From assembly GCA_026874595.1 (NCBI GenBank), contig CM049319.1, positions 64,348,417-64,412,416 on the forward strand: a stretch of DNA of 64,000 nucleotides, written 5' to 3'. This document shows, piece by piece, positions 1-14,087 of the stretch (position 1 is its first letter; each line of letters starts with the position of its first letter). Below the pieces are notes generated by a model. The model worked only from the letters and a program-made list of their open reading frames with translations, did not search any database and was not told where the DNA came from. This stretch comes from Sipunculus nudus. Its lineage: Eukaryota > Annelida > Sipuncula > Golfingiida > Sipunculidae. Made by a program: the position numbers and the translations under genes.

Positions 1-184
1 ATATTCTTTACTCCGCGTCCAATGTGCTAACCATTATTTCCTTAAACAGGAGACCCATTACAATTTATAGCAGTATTGATTTATGTAATTTGTGGTGCCT
101 TTTATATAAAGGAATTTATATAGCATCATTCATGCATTCAGTATCTTCACCTCTTTCGAAACCATGGGTAGCCGGATATGCAGA

Positions 185-379
185 TTACAACATCTGGGCA
201 TCACGTGATTGCTCCACCATGTTATCCTGTGCTTGAGTTTCAGATGCAGAGAATGCGTCATTGTCTCTGTTGTTTGTGTCGCCCTCTTTCGCTTCTGTCA
301 CCAATTTTTGACCGGCAACTTTAAGAGACTGTCTCATTCTGTGCAACTTTTCGTACTTTTTACGTCGGAAAAAGCCAAC
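185..379 (-). CDS. integrin alpha exon 21: cytoplasmic tail and stop
   Basis: It begins VGFFRRKKYEKL, the membrane-proximal GFFKR motif of alpha tails with K to R, followed by a long tail of about 55 residues rich in Gln, Asn and Glu, and TAA at 187-185. GFFKR pairs with the beta tail to hold the receptor inactive. The 3' UTR continues beyond the window start; no polyadenylation signal is visible in the 184 nt present. Confidence 0.96.
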   Translation of the reverse strand, partial: VGFFRRKKYEKLHRMRQSLKVAGQKLVTEAKEGDTNNRDNDAFSASETQAQDNMVEQSRDAQML

Positions 380-3300
380 CTGAGCGATTCAGCAGTGAAC
401 TTATTTTTTTTAACTATTGCATCATCAGACAATGTTTAAAAAATATCGACCGATTATGTATAGAGTATGAACACAATCATGTCATGTTAAAATGAAGATA
501 TGCCTTATATCTAGAATATATTAACTTCCAGACCTATATATAATGTCATTTATATCCCCCCCCCTCACCATTTCTTCTCTGCATTCTAATTTATATTTTT
601 TCCCTCAAAATATTATCAGGATATAATATATTCTCCCTTTAAAACTTTACACTGAATATTTTCCGCCTTAAATTCTCCCTATCTTTTTTTCAGTTTTTGT
701 TCAGACTTTAAAGACTTTCGCGCTGATTTAAATCTCCCTAATAAATCTTTTGTTCTCATTCTCCTTTTTAACGTTTCTTTTCGATACTAATCTAGTTTAT
801 CTAGAGTCTACTTACCTTGTATAAAATTATAATCACGATGATGAGGAATAAAAATGCGCCTATTGCAGCTCCTACTATATACCAGATTAAGTTATCTGCC
901 GTCGGCTGTTCAATCAGTTTAATGGTTGTGAAGGCCTGAAATGAAACAAAAAGGCTGTAACCGCTGAGTGATCCCTGGAAGCTTCTCTTCGTCGCCAGGA
1001 ACTGGTTGATAATGTAGTAACAGATATGTGACGCACGACCTTGACAATTAAAATGAGGTTAGAACTGAACATCAGGTGCAAATATGTCACCTGAACCCGT
1101 CACTCCAGCCAGAAGCCAATTATGGCAATTCAGCCGTTCAAAAGGAATGCGGAATGAAAGGGAGAAGAAAAATGTTATATTTACCAGGGTAATCCTGTTG
1201 CGTTATGTTTAAAAGACCACCACATTTATCACGACATGATTAGATTGCATTTCAATCTTCAAAATATTAACGATATTTGCTATAACCAATCAGGGACAAT
1301 ATGCGTTTATCTGTTACAATATTTTAAGTTTCATGACTTAAATCCCTGATCAACAATCCTATAAAATAAGTGAACGATAGGATCGTGTTGGCTTCTACCG
1401 TGAGGCGCCTTAAATTTTAACAACATGACTTTAATGATGGACTTTTGTCAAAGTAGCTCCTTCATAATGGGTATAATTATCTGAGACCTTGGAGTGAGGG
1501 TTACAACTCTTGCTGCTGTGTATATATCACCCTTTGAACTTTGCTGAGAGTGACAAAGGGAGCCCGTTTAGAAACGTTTTTCTGGATTTGACTCTAGCAG
1601 TCACAAATGCATGCTGATTACCCCTCTTGGGTAAGAAAATCACCTGATTTCTTTTGATGGGAAAAGTATAAAAGATAACGAAATAGACCTTTTCAACGAA
1701 CATGCGCACTGCACGTAACTGTCGTCTGCTTGGTTTTGTTGTATATGAAAGCAGATACATGCCATGGACTCCGACAGGAACCCAATAACTATTGTCATCT
1801 TTTGACATATAGCATATAATCACTTTTTTTGGGTATTTAATGGAAGAGAACTGTATCAAATGTCGCCAATAAATAACGCTGTGTGGTGGAAAGGTCTACT
1901 GGCTTTCACACAGACGTGATCATGGCGGACTTACCATACTGTTTCCGTAAGCAACTAGCGTCACGTTCCTGCTCCAGCCTTCAGCCCCATACACCCATAC
2001 TTCAGCCGATATGTTTAGCACTCGTCTCAGTTTCTACAAGCCAATAAGCAAGTGGACTATGAGATTACTAGTGGACGAAAACTGACATATGAATTCGCCG
2101 CCAGGGGTCTATTGGCTACGCTGAAAAAACTGTTCTGTCTGATAGGGGTATTAAATGAAGGGTATGGTATCACTTGTATGTTTTTGATTCGTCAAACTAC
2201 ATATACAGACACATGCGTAAATTTCCCCTTTCATATTTAACTTTGTTTTTCATTTGACAAACGGAAATTATTCTGGCGCACACATGCAGTCAGTTGTCGC
2301 CGTCATCCTGAAAGACCATGTCAAAGTGGGCGATATATGAGGCATCAATGCCACACTAAATTTTCAAGTTAAACCTACACTCGGTACCTGGTCACACTTG
2401 TTCAGCAAAGTAGGCCCATATATACCTTATTATATCTTATCAATGTTTATATGTATTATATTATAAATTTTATAAACCTTATCAACTTTGAAACATGACA
2501 TCTCCTATGACTACTTACGCTAAGATTCCTTATGTATGGAATGCGGAACGCGGCATGCGGCATGCGAAATACATAATGAGAAATTACATGTGTATCGGAA
2601 CGGCAGCATGCCTGTTTACTATATATGTGTTGCTGCTGGAACCGGAAGCGGCAACATAAAGCGCTTCATTTTGCCGGATACGCATTCCGTATGTCGGATC
2701 CGCGCGTATTTTTTTCACCTTATTTATTTAGTCAATAGCGATTTTGTCCGCATTCCGTATATAAGGAATCTTAGCATTGACCGAATAGGAAAGGTTGTGC
2801 GGTAAACGTTTAAATCAATAGTATCTAAGTGTCGGAACTGGTTGTAAAAAACTATTGCAAATGATTGATTATAAATGTATTTTTATGCTCTTTCTATATT
2901 ACCATGAAAATACATTCGAACTCGTATACATGTCTTGTTGGAAGGTCAACGTAAAGGCTAAGTTGTCGGCACTTTACTTTGATCTGCTACTTTTTGTCCT
3001 GTCTATTTATTTCTCTGACTGGATTAGAATATTTGATATTAATCTTATTAGCATTTAAATACGTTATCGTTTATGATCGATTATGTAAAACTTCTATTGA
3101 TTTAATTGATTATAAAGGATTGCGACTTATAATCGATATAATCGATAAAATGGCACATCACTATCAGTATTATTATTAAAATTTTACATTATACATTAGA
3201 TTCTCAAGTCTTTGGGCATAACACTAATAATGAAACTTTAGCACGCTCATAAATTAAAATTACTTCTTGTGAAAGAGGCTGACTTCCTCTCGCCACTTCA

Positions 3301-5213
3301 ATGTAAAGTGTTTAAGTTGCTAAACTGCCGATTATCGTATTTAAATAAGGGTATTGATGGCATGTAAATGGTGACTGACTTACCAATATGGCAGCAAACG
3401 CCTCATAGGAAACCATAATCGTCAATTCGTGTTTGATAAGACCATCTGGAAGCAAGTTTCCATGGCGACATGCGCTATGGTAACACGTTCCACCCTTTGA
3501 ATAAAAATAATTTCAACATAAAATAATATTATTACACCTGTTTCAATACAAGATAAAATGAACTTGTTTATAGTGTTCTCGATTTGTAGACAAATTATAA
3601 CATTTAGCATTGCCAGATCTGATCACCGGAAAGGTATATTTAGATGTATCAGAGGTGTTAAAAGTGCACGACCATCCCCTGCTTTAAGTACCTATATAAT
3701 TCATAATTGGAAACTGGAAACGTCCAGTTCTGGACTAAAACGTAGCCATCTTTGACAAGTGCTTAGGTGGTCTTTTAAGGGATTTTACCGAATGCACTGG
3801 GATTTTACGGATATATCAAAATTGTTTAGTGTAAAAAAAATTAGAAGCCATACCTCCGTACCCATACAGCCATGTTTCTTCTCTATTGTATTAGGGAGTG
3901 TGTACTCAGTGTCGTTACAATGACCTGCCGGGAACTGTAAAGAAATGGTGCCCTTCTAGAGAGAGATATATGCTGTGGTTGTATTCATATGCGCGAGGTT
4001 TCCACTTTCGCAATATCACAATACAAAAGCCCTTTTCACAGAGTATTACAATTATTATGTGAATTAATAACATCAAATGTTGTATGTAGAAAAACTTATT
4101 AACAAATAAATATTGTTTGTTAATAACAGAGTTTAAAGATCTTAAAGCATTGCACATACATGATCTGTTTTTATTCATTATGTCAATTAGCCTTCGACAA
4201 TGGGACCTCCTATTCACAAAGGTTTTTTTTCTCTATAATTCTTTCGCGAAAATCGTGAATATGAAACCCTATAGTGAATATAAAGGCACACAGTACATAT
4301 ACACGGCGGCATTACTTTGTTCAATGGTTTAACAATATAAACATGCAATATATATATCATTATTATAGAACTCACTTTCATACACATATACTAGGGGTTT
4401 TGTTTGGGGGGGGGGGGGGGCAGTGGGGCATGTTTCCCCCAGTTTTTTAGGTACCTTTTGTCCCAAAACGTTTCAGAGATAAAACAAATATTTTTTTATT
4501 TCGTTTAATTAGTTTATGTTTTTTTTTCATGTTTTCCTCAATAATATTTCAATTAGGCATCTCATATTGAACAACTTACCATATAGTGTATGTGTCAATA
4601 GCCTATGTCGTCATAAATGGTACACCATCTTAAACCATGTTTCAAATGTAAGTTATGAAATCATAGTATTTGGTGTGAGTGATGAAAGAATTATGATATT
4701 CTGGGGGAGGGATTTAGTCCTATTTATCACAAGGAAAGGGGCATTGTCCGGAGAATTTTTGGGTGGGTGTCCTTTTGTCGGGGGGGGGGGGTATTCCATT
4801 GTACTGTAATCCTCTAATTTTCTCAGAAGACAAAGCCCATTCCTATTTAAATGTCACCAATTTGTCTCTGAGATTCGAACACGGAACCATCAGGACTGCG
4901 GTTCAGGGCTTTTACCTCTATATCCACCTCCCATCCTTCCATCTTCTCACACCAACCCTGAAGCCGGGAGCACATCACGCCAAATTTTGACATGCGAAAA
5001 TTCGTGTTGGTTTTAAGATTAATATGACAGTTCCCGGCACGATTCTTGTGAGAGAGTATCGGCGTTGAGCCATTCAAACACGAACGACAAAACCGAGGTC
5101 GGTATAATATAAGAACGTGGAAGATAAAAAAAGGGTTGTTTCGGCTAAAAACAAGGGGCGAGGCGGGTTGTCAGGACCCCCTGGACCCCCCACGCCCCCG
5201 GATCCGCCACTGC

Positions 5214-5267
<54 letters not shown>

Positions 5268-8200
5268 ACGGTCATCATGCTGTCACGTTGCTGCATTGTC
5301 ATAAGATCCCGAAAGGTTGCTCGATTGCAACGAGAGGGGTACGAAGGATCAGAGCAAGTCTCATGAAACATCACGCCAATATGAGATCTCTATCATCTTT
5401 CTATTGTGATCCCGCATATCCCTGTTTATGTTTTATGCTACGCACCTCAAGCAGCGGGTTTACACGACAGTCGTACGGCTGATACACCAGTTCCGGCATA
5501 GCGCCATGAATTAGACCAACGACAGCGGATGTCGCAAGTTCAAAATTTGTAGCTGTATGCGTTATGCGGTACCACACGCTCATTGGTATTTTTCAATTTA
5601 ACTCAGAGGATCTTGCTACACAAAACAGCGGTTAAAACAAAGAAGATTTGGAACGACTCCATGCAGTGGAAAGCCTAACCGCTCCATGTATGAGGAGCGT
5701 ATAGTTTTATGCCGATATACGATGCAGGACAAATCAGTGTAAGATGCGCCAAGATTAACCCAAGTAAGAGTAATTCCCATGCGCCCAAAACCATACCGAT
5801 CGTTTGTTGGTAAAGCTCAGTACTTGATGTTCTTCCGCCATCTTTATATTTAAAGTTGTCATCGGAACCAGTCCAAGGCCTTGATTTTCGACGTTCATAC
5901 TCAATGTCAGAACAAGGTCTTTGGTGTCTTGTTTTAAGTCTATAGCTATCTCTGATTTTTCAAACATGCTACAAATATAAACAAACCGTTTTAGAGTCGT
6001 CACATTATGAACATTCTGCGGTTTAGTCTGGTTCTCTGCGTAATTATTGCCGGTTTAACAATCAAATCGACAAGATAATCTATATATTTCCGCCTCCAAG
6101 AATGTCGCATTTTGACATATTGGAAACCTTTCTAATTGGAATTTTTAAGAATTTCGATTCAGAATATATTTAAGGGAAACCATTCCTAACTAACATGTGG
6201 AGAAATATTTTATGACACAATCTTGACAGTGAATGGTTTACAAGATGCAGAATTTAGCCTGGGAAGGAGATTTTATGAGTAGTAGGTGTATTTGTCCACG
6301 AATTTAAGCACAAGTAAAATCGAAAAAGAGGATAAATCTTATTTCAAGTCTCCTTAGATGTTAATACCTGGTAAAGGATGTCTAAAGATGCCCACTTTCG
6401 AATGAAAATCAAAATTTAAATTTTATTAACTAGGAGACATATAAACAACAAACATTAGTTGGGAATTGCACCTTTTACAATTTCCTTTCTTTTATATATT
6501 AATGTAAAGGTAAAACTACAAAAAAGTATACATACCAGTTGACTATAAGGTTGCTTTCAATGAGTGTTGGTACTGTGATTGAGTCTTCGTTATCTTCTGT
6601 AGTTCTTGACGTTTCAGGGAAAATGCTTGTTACTTCCACGTGAAACTTGGCATCCTGGCGTATCTCGTTCATGCCCAAGTGGAACACAACGGTGATCGTC
6701 TGCTCAGCGTCCACCGAGAACCCCAGGTCGCACGTGACATTTCCCGCCACCGACGTGCAGCTGGTTTCGTGACGACTTTGAGCAAATAAGTATTGACACC
6801 CAGTTGGTAACTGTACAAAGACCTGGACTCCGTAAACTGTATCATTTGAGTTAATAATCTGTACTTCCAGTGTGTGTTGTCTAGTGTCACCCATGATGAT
6901 GTAGTTATAACCATTATCATTTCTAAAAGTGCTGATTTCGATCGCCAGGTCGCGCTGACATCCGCTGTCATTTTTGCAAGATGGCTCAAAACGCGTCTGT
7001 GAAAAAATATCAAATTAGATTTATGGAGTATCAAATATTTTTTTTCGATAAACAACAAAAGATCGTTTTCATTAGAAAAAGTGTCATGGCTTTTTTGGAG
7101 ACGGGATATATCGTGAATTTTGTAATGAGCCTCTTTGATTAATTTTTTTTCTTCATGTTTTGCAATGTTCAGTGTTAGTTGATACTGATGCAACTTATGA
7201 GGTTTTATAATTTATAATAAAATATCACTATACAATGATTAAGAACTCATATCAGAAAAAAAAGAATGACATTCTCTCTTTTTCGACCATTTTCACATAT
7301 CGCTTGACCATGTGGAAACGAACAATAAAACGGGTGTATATTGCGCAGCATGACGATAAAATGCCAACGGAAGTGAAGACATAATATCAAATCCCCTTGA
7401 GTAATCTCCCTCATATATTATAATCTTGTCCCCTTCTCAATGCTAAATATACGAAGCGGAAGATTACTATATAAATTATCATATTGTAACACATTAAACA
7501 GTTAAATACAGAAATCTATCAATAAATAGTATGATAATATTACCTGCACCGTTCTAGGTTTCCTGGCCTCTGGGGAAAGAATAGGTTTTGGGCCATTCTT
7601 CGTTGAACTTTCCGCAATCCGCACTTCAACAGATATTAGCATGGGGGACATGATGTTATCGAGGAGTCGGTCAGTTTCCTTGGTTAAATAGATATCAAGA
7701 TTATAGAATGATCGCACTTGCAATGCATGTTCAATCCACACAGGTAAAAGTTCGATTAACTTTACTTTATATAGACTGGTTACAATGGACGTTAGACAAG
7801 GTATAGCATTCCAACGAAGGACAAATATGCACCAATAATCACAAAGGAAAAATATTTTACGGACGGCCAGTACTAAACAGGGCTTTTATAACGAATGGAT
7901 CTGTTATTTTCAAATGTGATTTTGATCCATGATAAGAGAGTTGGATAATTTACAAATTCATGTCTCATGATATAAATAATTATACATGAACAGTTTGTTT
8001 AAGCAATATCAATTTACCTTAGCTAGGGGGCAAGGTGCGGGCGGTTGGTTGGGTTGTCTGTTAGCAACTTTATTAAAAAAAGTATGAATGGTTAGTCAAA
8101 CAAACTAATGCTAATGAGCCCCATAAACGCTCCTACACAGAAGTCTCTTAACGGTATATTTATAAAACAATAGTCACGTCAAAAAGACGTCACAAATGTC

Positions 8201-11199
8201 GGTCACGTATGATATCACATTTACTGACGTCATCAGCTGGAATTGCTATATCTCTGTTGACCGGTGATGAATATATCGCAATCATCAAGTGTTTTGTCAC
8301 ATTTTGGATTATTTGTCTCATACAAATTTAGTGCAAGGTAAGACATTATTATTCACTAGACAATGAATAGCTCCTGCAACCGTTTGGCTAGAACTTTTTT
8401 AATACTGTCTCTTTGTATGAAAAAAAAAATATCCCGGAAAAAAAACATGTGGACAGGGGTACTTGTACAGACTTTATGTGTTCTGATATATCACATTGCA
8501 CATTTTCAAACCCTACCTGAACATACAAAGAGAAAGTTTTGGTTGTCTCTCAACCTACTTGGACTGACGCATCAAGTTTCTCGTCGGCTTTAAGGCGCAG
8601 TCTCTTCTGTGTGGAGTTTGCGTCCGGCATTACAGTGAACACGACACCTGAAAAGACGCAGCATTAAATGTTTTATAAATTAATTACTAACAGTTACAAT
8701 TTCATTACAATTTTAATTAATTTACCCTGCGAACAAGGCATTTTTGTAACCCGTATATTTTTTGTTGGCGGGAAAAAAACCTGACCGTCATTTCAGAGTA
8801 GCAGTTTTCAGTGAAGATTGGGAGTATGGCGTGGTTTACCCTTAAAATCAACGAATCCAGTGCACCTGTTTTTTATCTGTGATTCAGAAATGTATATAAA
8901 AAAATAACACTATGTCTCTCTGACCCTCGCCCCATTTATGAATGATCTGGTGTGAATACCAGTCTTTAAACTAAAGGTAGCAATAATGGCTCTAGCGCGC
9001 TGTGCACAGGGTTCTTAAGACCTGACCTAAGGCAGGAACATGGCAACAGAAACTAGATGTGTCGGAACGACACGAATGCCCCCGCCTGGAGCAAATTAGA
9101 AATATTTGTTAAATATTGTTAAATTTTTTAAGTTCAGGAGCTGTCAGATGGTAAAAAGTAGATCAACAAAATGCAAACTCGATCTTTAACGGGTCATTAT
9201 CAAGCAACACACTAAAAATCAGGCCAGTATCTGCAAGCATTATGAAAAAAGGCCATAAATGTGCATTTCTCATAAAAATTTCTATTTGCATGAAATTTTC
9301 TATGTTCAGGATATGTCAGATGTTCAAAAATAGGTCAACTGGGACGAAACGCGAACTGCAAGTGGACATTAGGCGCCCACAGACCAAAAAATAGGCCAGT
9401 ATCTGTAAGCATTGCATTGCGAAACTAGAATATTAGCAAAAGCTGATAATCAGTTATAAATTTAAATTGGAGAGGTATGTACAATGTTTCATTACAATCC
9501 ACCAAATGCTTCCTGAGAAATAAGCTCCTAAGTTTTTTGTTTTCTATTCTAAGCTCTATGACCTTGAAAAGTAGGTCAAGATCACCCATCTTTGAACCTG
9601 ACCAAGACTTTGTTAATATGCAAAAGCACTGAAGAAATGGAGTTCCTGTGTTGAATACCTTTCAAGATATCCTGCACAAAAGGCCAAAATTGAACAATCC
9701 GATAAAAATTCATTGAAAATCGGAAATTGTAGGTGGCGCCTGTAAATTGTTCAACACGTACAGACCATCAGTCCAAATGAACATGGTAAGTTTTGTGAAA
9801 ATCCACACAATGGTTCCTGAGATATAGGCTTCTTAGTGTTTTTCTATAATCAGCTCTAAAATGTAGAAAAATGTGTCAAGGTCACCCATCTTCGAACTTG
9901 ACCGAGATTTTACCGATATACATCTTCAGTGATGAAATAAAATTCCAATGGTGAATCCTTTTAGTCCTGCACACAATGTAAAAGTTAACGGACGCTGGCG
10001 GACGGACAGCTTGGACGACGACAATAGCCAATCAGGCTGTGGGCTGTGGGCTAAAAAACTCCGTGCATGTGCATTTTACTGGAAAATTTCTATTTTTCAG
10101 GAAATTTTCTATGTTTAGGAGCCGTTCAACGGTCAAAAGTTGATCAAACAGGACGAAACGCGAACTCGATCTGTAACTGGAAATTATCTGCCAACACACC
10201 AAAAACAGGCCAATACCTGCAGGCATTGCGGAAAAAAGTCCGTACATGTGTATTTGTCATGAAAATTTCAACTTCTCATGAAAATTTCTATGTTCAGGAG
10301 CCATGAAACGGTCAAAAGTAGGTCAACCGGGAGGAAACGCGAACTCGATCTGTTTCTGGTCATTATCTGCCCTCACACCAAAATCAGGCCAATATCTGCA
10401 GGCATTGCGATAAAAGTCCGTACATGTGTATTTGTCATGAAAATTTCTACTTTTCATGAAATTTTCTATGTTCAGGAACCGTAAAATGGTCAAAAGTAGG
10501 TTAACCGGGACGAAACGCGAACTCGATCTGTAACTGGTCATTATCTGCCCACACACGAAAAATCAGGCCAATATCTGCAAGCATTACGAAAAAGTCCGTA
10601 CAACTGTTTGATTTCGGAAGGACGGAAGGACGGAATGATGGAATGATGGACATGGGTATACTATATGACCCGGACACCTTGTGGCGGGGGCATAAAAATT
10701 ACTGTGATATCATAACTTCGAGAGAGCAAATTTTTGCCTGTGTAGGGGTTTAACTTGTAATTTGTTCCACGTACAAAATTTACCTAAATAATGTATAACA
10801 TAAACATACGATAAAAATAGAAAGGTAGACATATATGTAAACATTTTGTAATGACGTAACATGTTTTTCCTGCAAATAATACACTATCTTCAAAGGGTTT
10901 GTCTTCTAAATTGTAAGACTATTTTTAACAGTTGAACATTTACGACATTTTCCAAAATTCATATGCTAACCAGTAGACCTACCAATCTTTGGCAATGCCG
11001 CCTTGTTGAAGAAACACGTGACATTCAGGGATGCGACTGGTTCATTACTCATAAAATGATGCAGGGAGATGACCTCTTGAACTTTCAAGGTCGTCTGTAG
11101 GTGAATGACCGGCCGTGTCAAATACAGAACCGCATCGCTGCTCATAAAGGCGCCTACAGCGACCCCTGTAGGAGGATAAATACTTATATACTGATGTGC

Positions 11200-11256
<57 letters not shown>

Positions 11257-13258
11257 CGACTTTCGCCCATAATACATAATTAACATGTACGGCATTACGC
11301 TATAGTTCGTAGGTTTTTATTGGTTGGACTGACCTCCTCTTACTGGGCCTCTATTGGCTGACACAAAGGTCATGTACTCTTCATGAGCATGCATTATTCA
11401 TGAGGTTATGCACTGTACTGGGATGGAATAGCCAATCCATCCGCAAGAGGTTTCTCTTAAAACTAACTGCTTCCAGTCAGAGATTGAGGGGCTGTTTGTA
11501 GCGGGTCAAATTTCAAAATAAAAAATCATCGTAACCTAAAACGTGCCTTCTCTCGACACTGAACATGATATTTAGGAAGTGGCTAAACAGTCGGCAGGGT
11601 GCCGGCAGTTTAGCCCACAGGCTAAACCGCCGGCAAATGAATGCATGCTCTACGTCAGAGTTTTAGTGTGTTGCGTCTCTGTACTCAGACTCTATACTTT
11701 CAATAATTATTTTGCAGAGCTGACACAATAGTGCTGACTTACCAAATTAGATATTTTGCTGGTTTATATGCAATAAGTATGTTGAGTGGGATCAAAAGTG
11801 CACATTTTGTGATATTTACAGTGTAGATTTATAAAGATTTTTAGGAACTGAACTGGAGTTGACAGTCATATCAGCTGCATATATATGCCTATGAGCAAAC
11901 AATGGGGAATGTCTGAAAGTACAAACAACTCATGAGTTGTCATATCTTAGGATCTGCAGATTCTTTTATTACAGCTAGGTTATCAAGTATGAAGCATAAC
12001 GACTCTTTATACACTGGTGTGGTAATGAGGAAACAAATAATTAGTGTGTGAAAACAAACTACTCAGGAGATGTCAAATAAATGCATGGTCCAAGGATCAG
12101 CATATTACTTGATCAAAGGTAATCGAACAATCTAACACTACACCCACATAAAGCTGTGTAGCCTATTGTGTGATGATGCAAGAATATCCACACCAATTTG
12201 TAAATCTTACATATAGACCAGCAAAATATATGATTTGGTAAGACAGCACTAGTTTATATAGTCAGCACATGATCAAAATATATATGGAAAGTACAGATTA
12301 TCACACTAAAACTCTGAAATAGAACATGCATTCATTTGCCAGCAGTTTACTTGTGGGCTAGACTGCCGGCATGGTCACTTTTCCTTACCGGCTGTTTAGC
12401 CTGTGGACTAAACTGCTGGCCCCCTAGCGGCTGTATATAGCCACTTCCTTATATTTACACCTAAGCCAATGGGTTAGTATCAGCCCATTGCATTGTGGGA
12501 AAAAGATTTCATTACCCACAATCCCTTAACAGCAGAGTCATACAACTGTGCGTGTGATGCTGCGCAGTCTGTGGAAAGTGCATGCGAATCACATTAGAGA
12601 CTACCGTAAATATGTTTCTTTGAGGTTTCGATGTCCAAAGGCAAGTCCTTCCACACGTCCAATTTTAAATCACTCACAGCGCTGATGGCAAAGCCAAATC
12701 CCATGATACCATTCGCAAGGAGTGGTGGATCAGCAGGCGACAGTCTCTGGGAATGGGTAGGAGAGACGCCCTTTTTCCCGCCATTATATATGTAGACAGC
12801 ACCAGAGTTCTTGTGTTCGTATGGTGCTCCGATGAGTACATCTAATAAAACAACAAACCGATGATTTTCTTAAATAATAAATAAAAAGTAACGTCAAGAT
12901 TACAGTTAAAATAGATTGAAAGTACATACAATAGGACAATATAGATTTTTCTACACCATAAAAACAAGCATAAACAAGTAAATTAAATGAATTCCTAAAG
13001 ATGATTTACAAAATAAACAGCCCTTTCAAGTATAGACATGCACCTTGTAGCACCTTATTGCTCAGTTGTTGTCCACGGATTAAATGTTTGACATTTTTTT
13101 TTCAATTTTAATTGGATTTATTTGTATGTAATATTCTGTATTCACCGTTGTAACCGTCTGAATTGACATCCCCGGCGCACACGATGGACTGACCAAAGCG
13201 GGCTCGTGGCTGCTCTCCAAGTAATCTGGCCACCAGTCTGTACTCCGCATTTCCGTCC

Positions 13259-13318
<60 letters not shown>

Positions 13319-14008
13319 GTGAGTGTGATGGTGTGTGCGTGTGAAAAGTAAAACCTGACGAGTGGTTTGGCTTTGATTTAAAATTGATTACATGTTTCAA
13401 TATGGAAATATAAAAAAAAAATTACATTTAAATTTCGAATTGAACCATTATCCCCTCGTCAACATCGCATTTTTAATTTTAAACAGACGTTTCACACCGA
13501 ATTCCTGTTCGAGTTACAATAAAAGAGGACTTGGAAATTGTCTTATCATTATTTACGGTAAAAATGTAAACCTGTGCCAGCGCCATCTAGTGTTCAAATT
13601 TGAAGCTATTCCTTGCATTAAATAACGGTGAGGTATTATGTTTTCATCATGGTTTGTTTGCATGATAAAACATTTATTCAAACCACCATAGACAGATTTT
13701 GTTGATATGTTGTTGGGGGCTTCTGAAACTTTCAAGGATATATTCATTATATTTTGAAGTTATCTGCATCACCGTTATATGTTTTAAATGTAGAGAATTG
13801 TAAACCAATGTGAACCAGGACAATTTCTTTATCCCGCTCGAGGGCCACAGCCATTCAGTGGTATAATGGTGAACCGGTGACACACATATCTTTTTGTACA
13901 GCACGGGTTGATAAAGATTCTGGAGGAGGTATATCCGTAGTCTCAGACTACTTTTCTAATATTTCTCATATATTTTTTACATTAAACATTAAACTGAAGG
14001 TTAGCTTA

Positions 14009-14087
<79 letters not shown>

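Larger units (their letters stand above)
5969..8554. other. integrin introns 13-15 (parts between exons)
   Basis: Between the exons listed here I see plain AT-rich sequence with no recognised repeat, terminal inverted repeat or coding frame. Confidence 0.55.

Noticed and set aside
1527-1859. 110-codon minus-strand open frame
   Set aside because: No recognisable domain, wrong position for the integrin exons and no splice signals in frame.
4578-4720. Possible exon before the donor ATATG|GTAAGT at 4572-4577
   Set aside because: All three frames upstream contain stops within a few codons.
5401-5583. Minus-strand frame tested as the missing calf-2 exon
   Set aside because: Sequence does not resemble calf-2, and the exon at 3854-3934 fits phase and content better.
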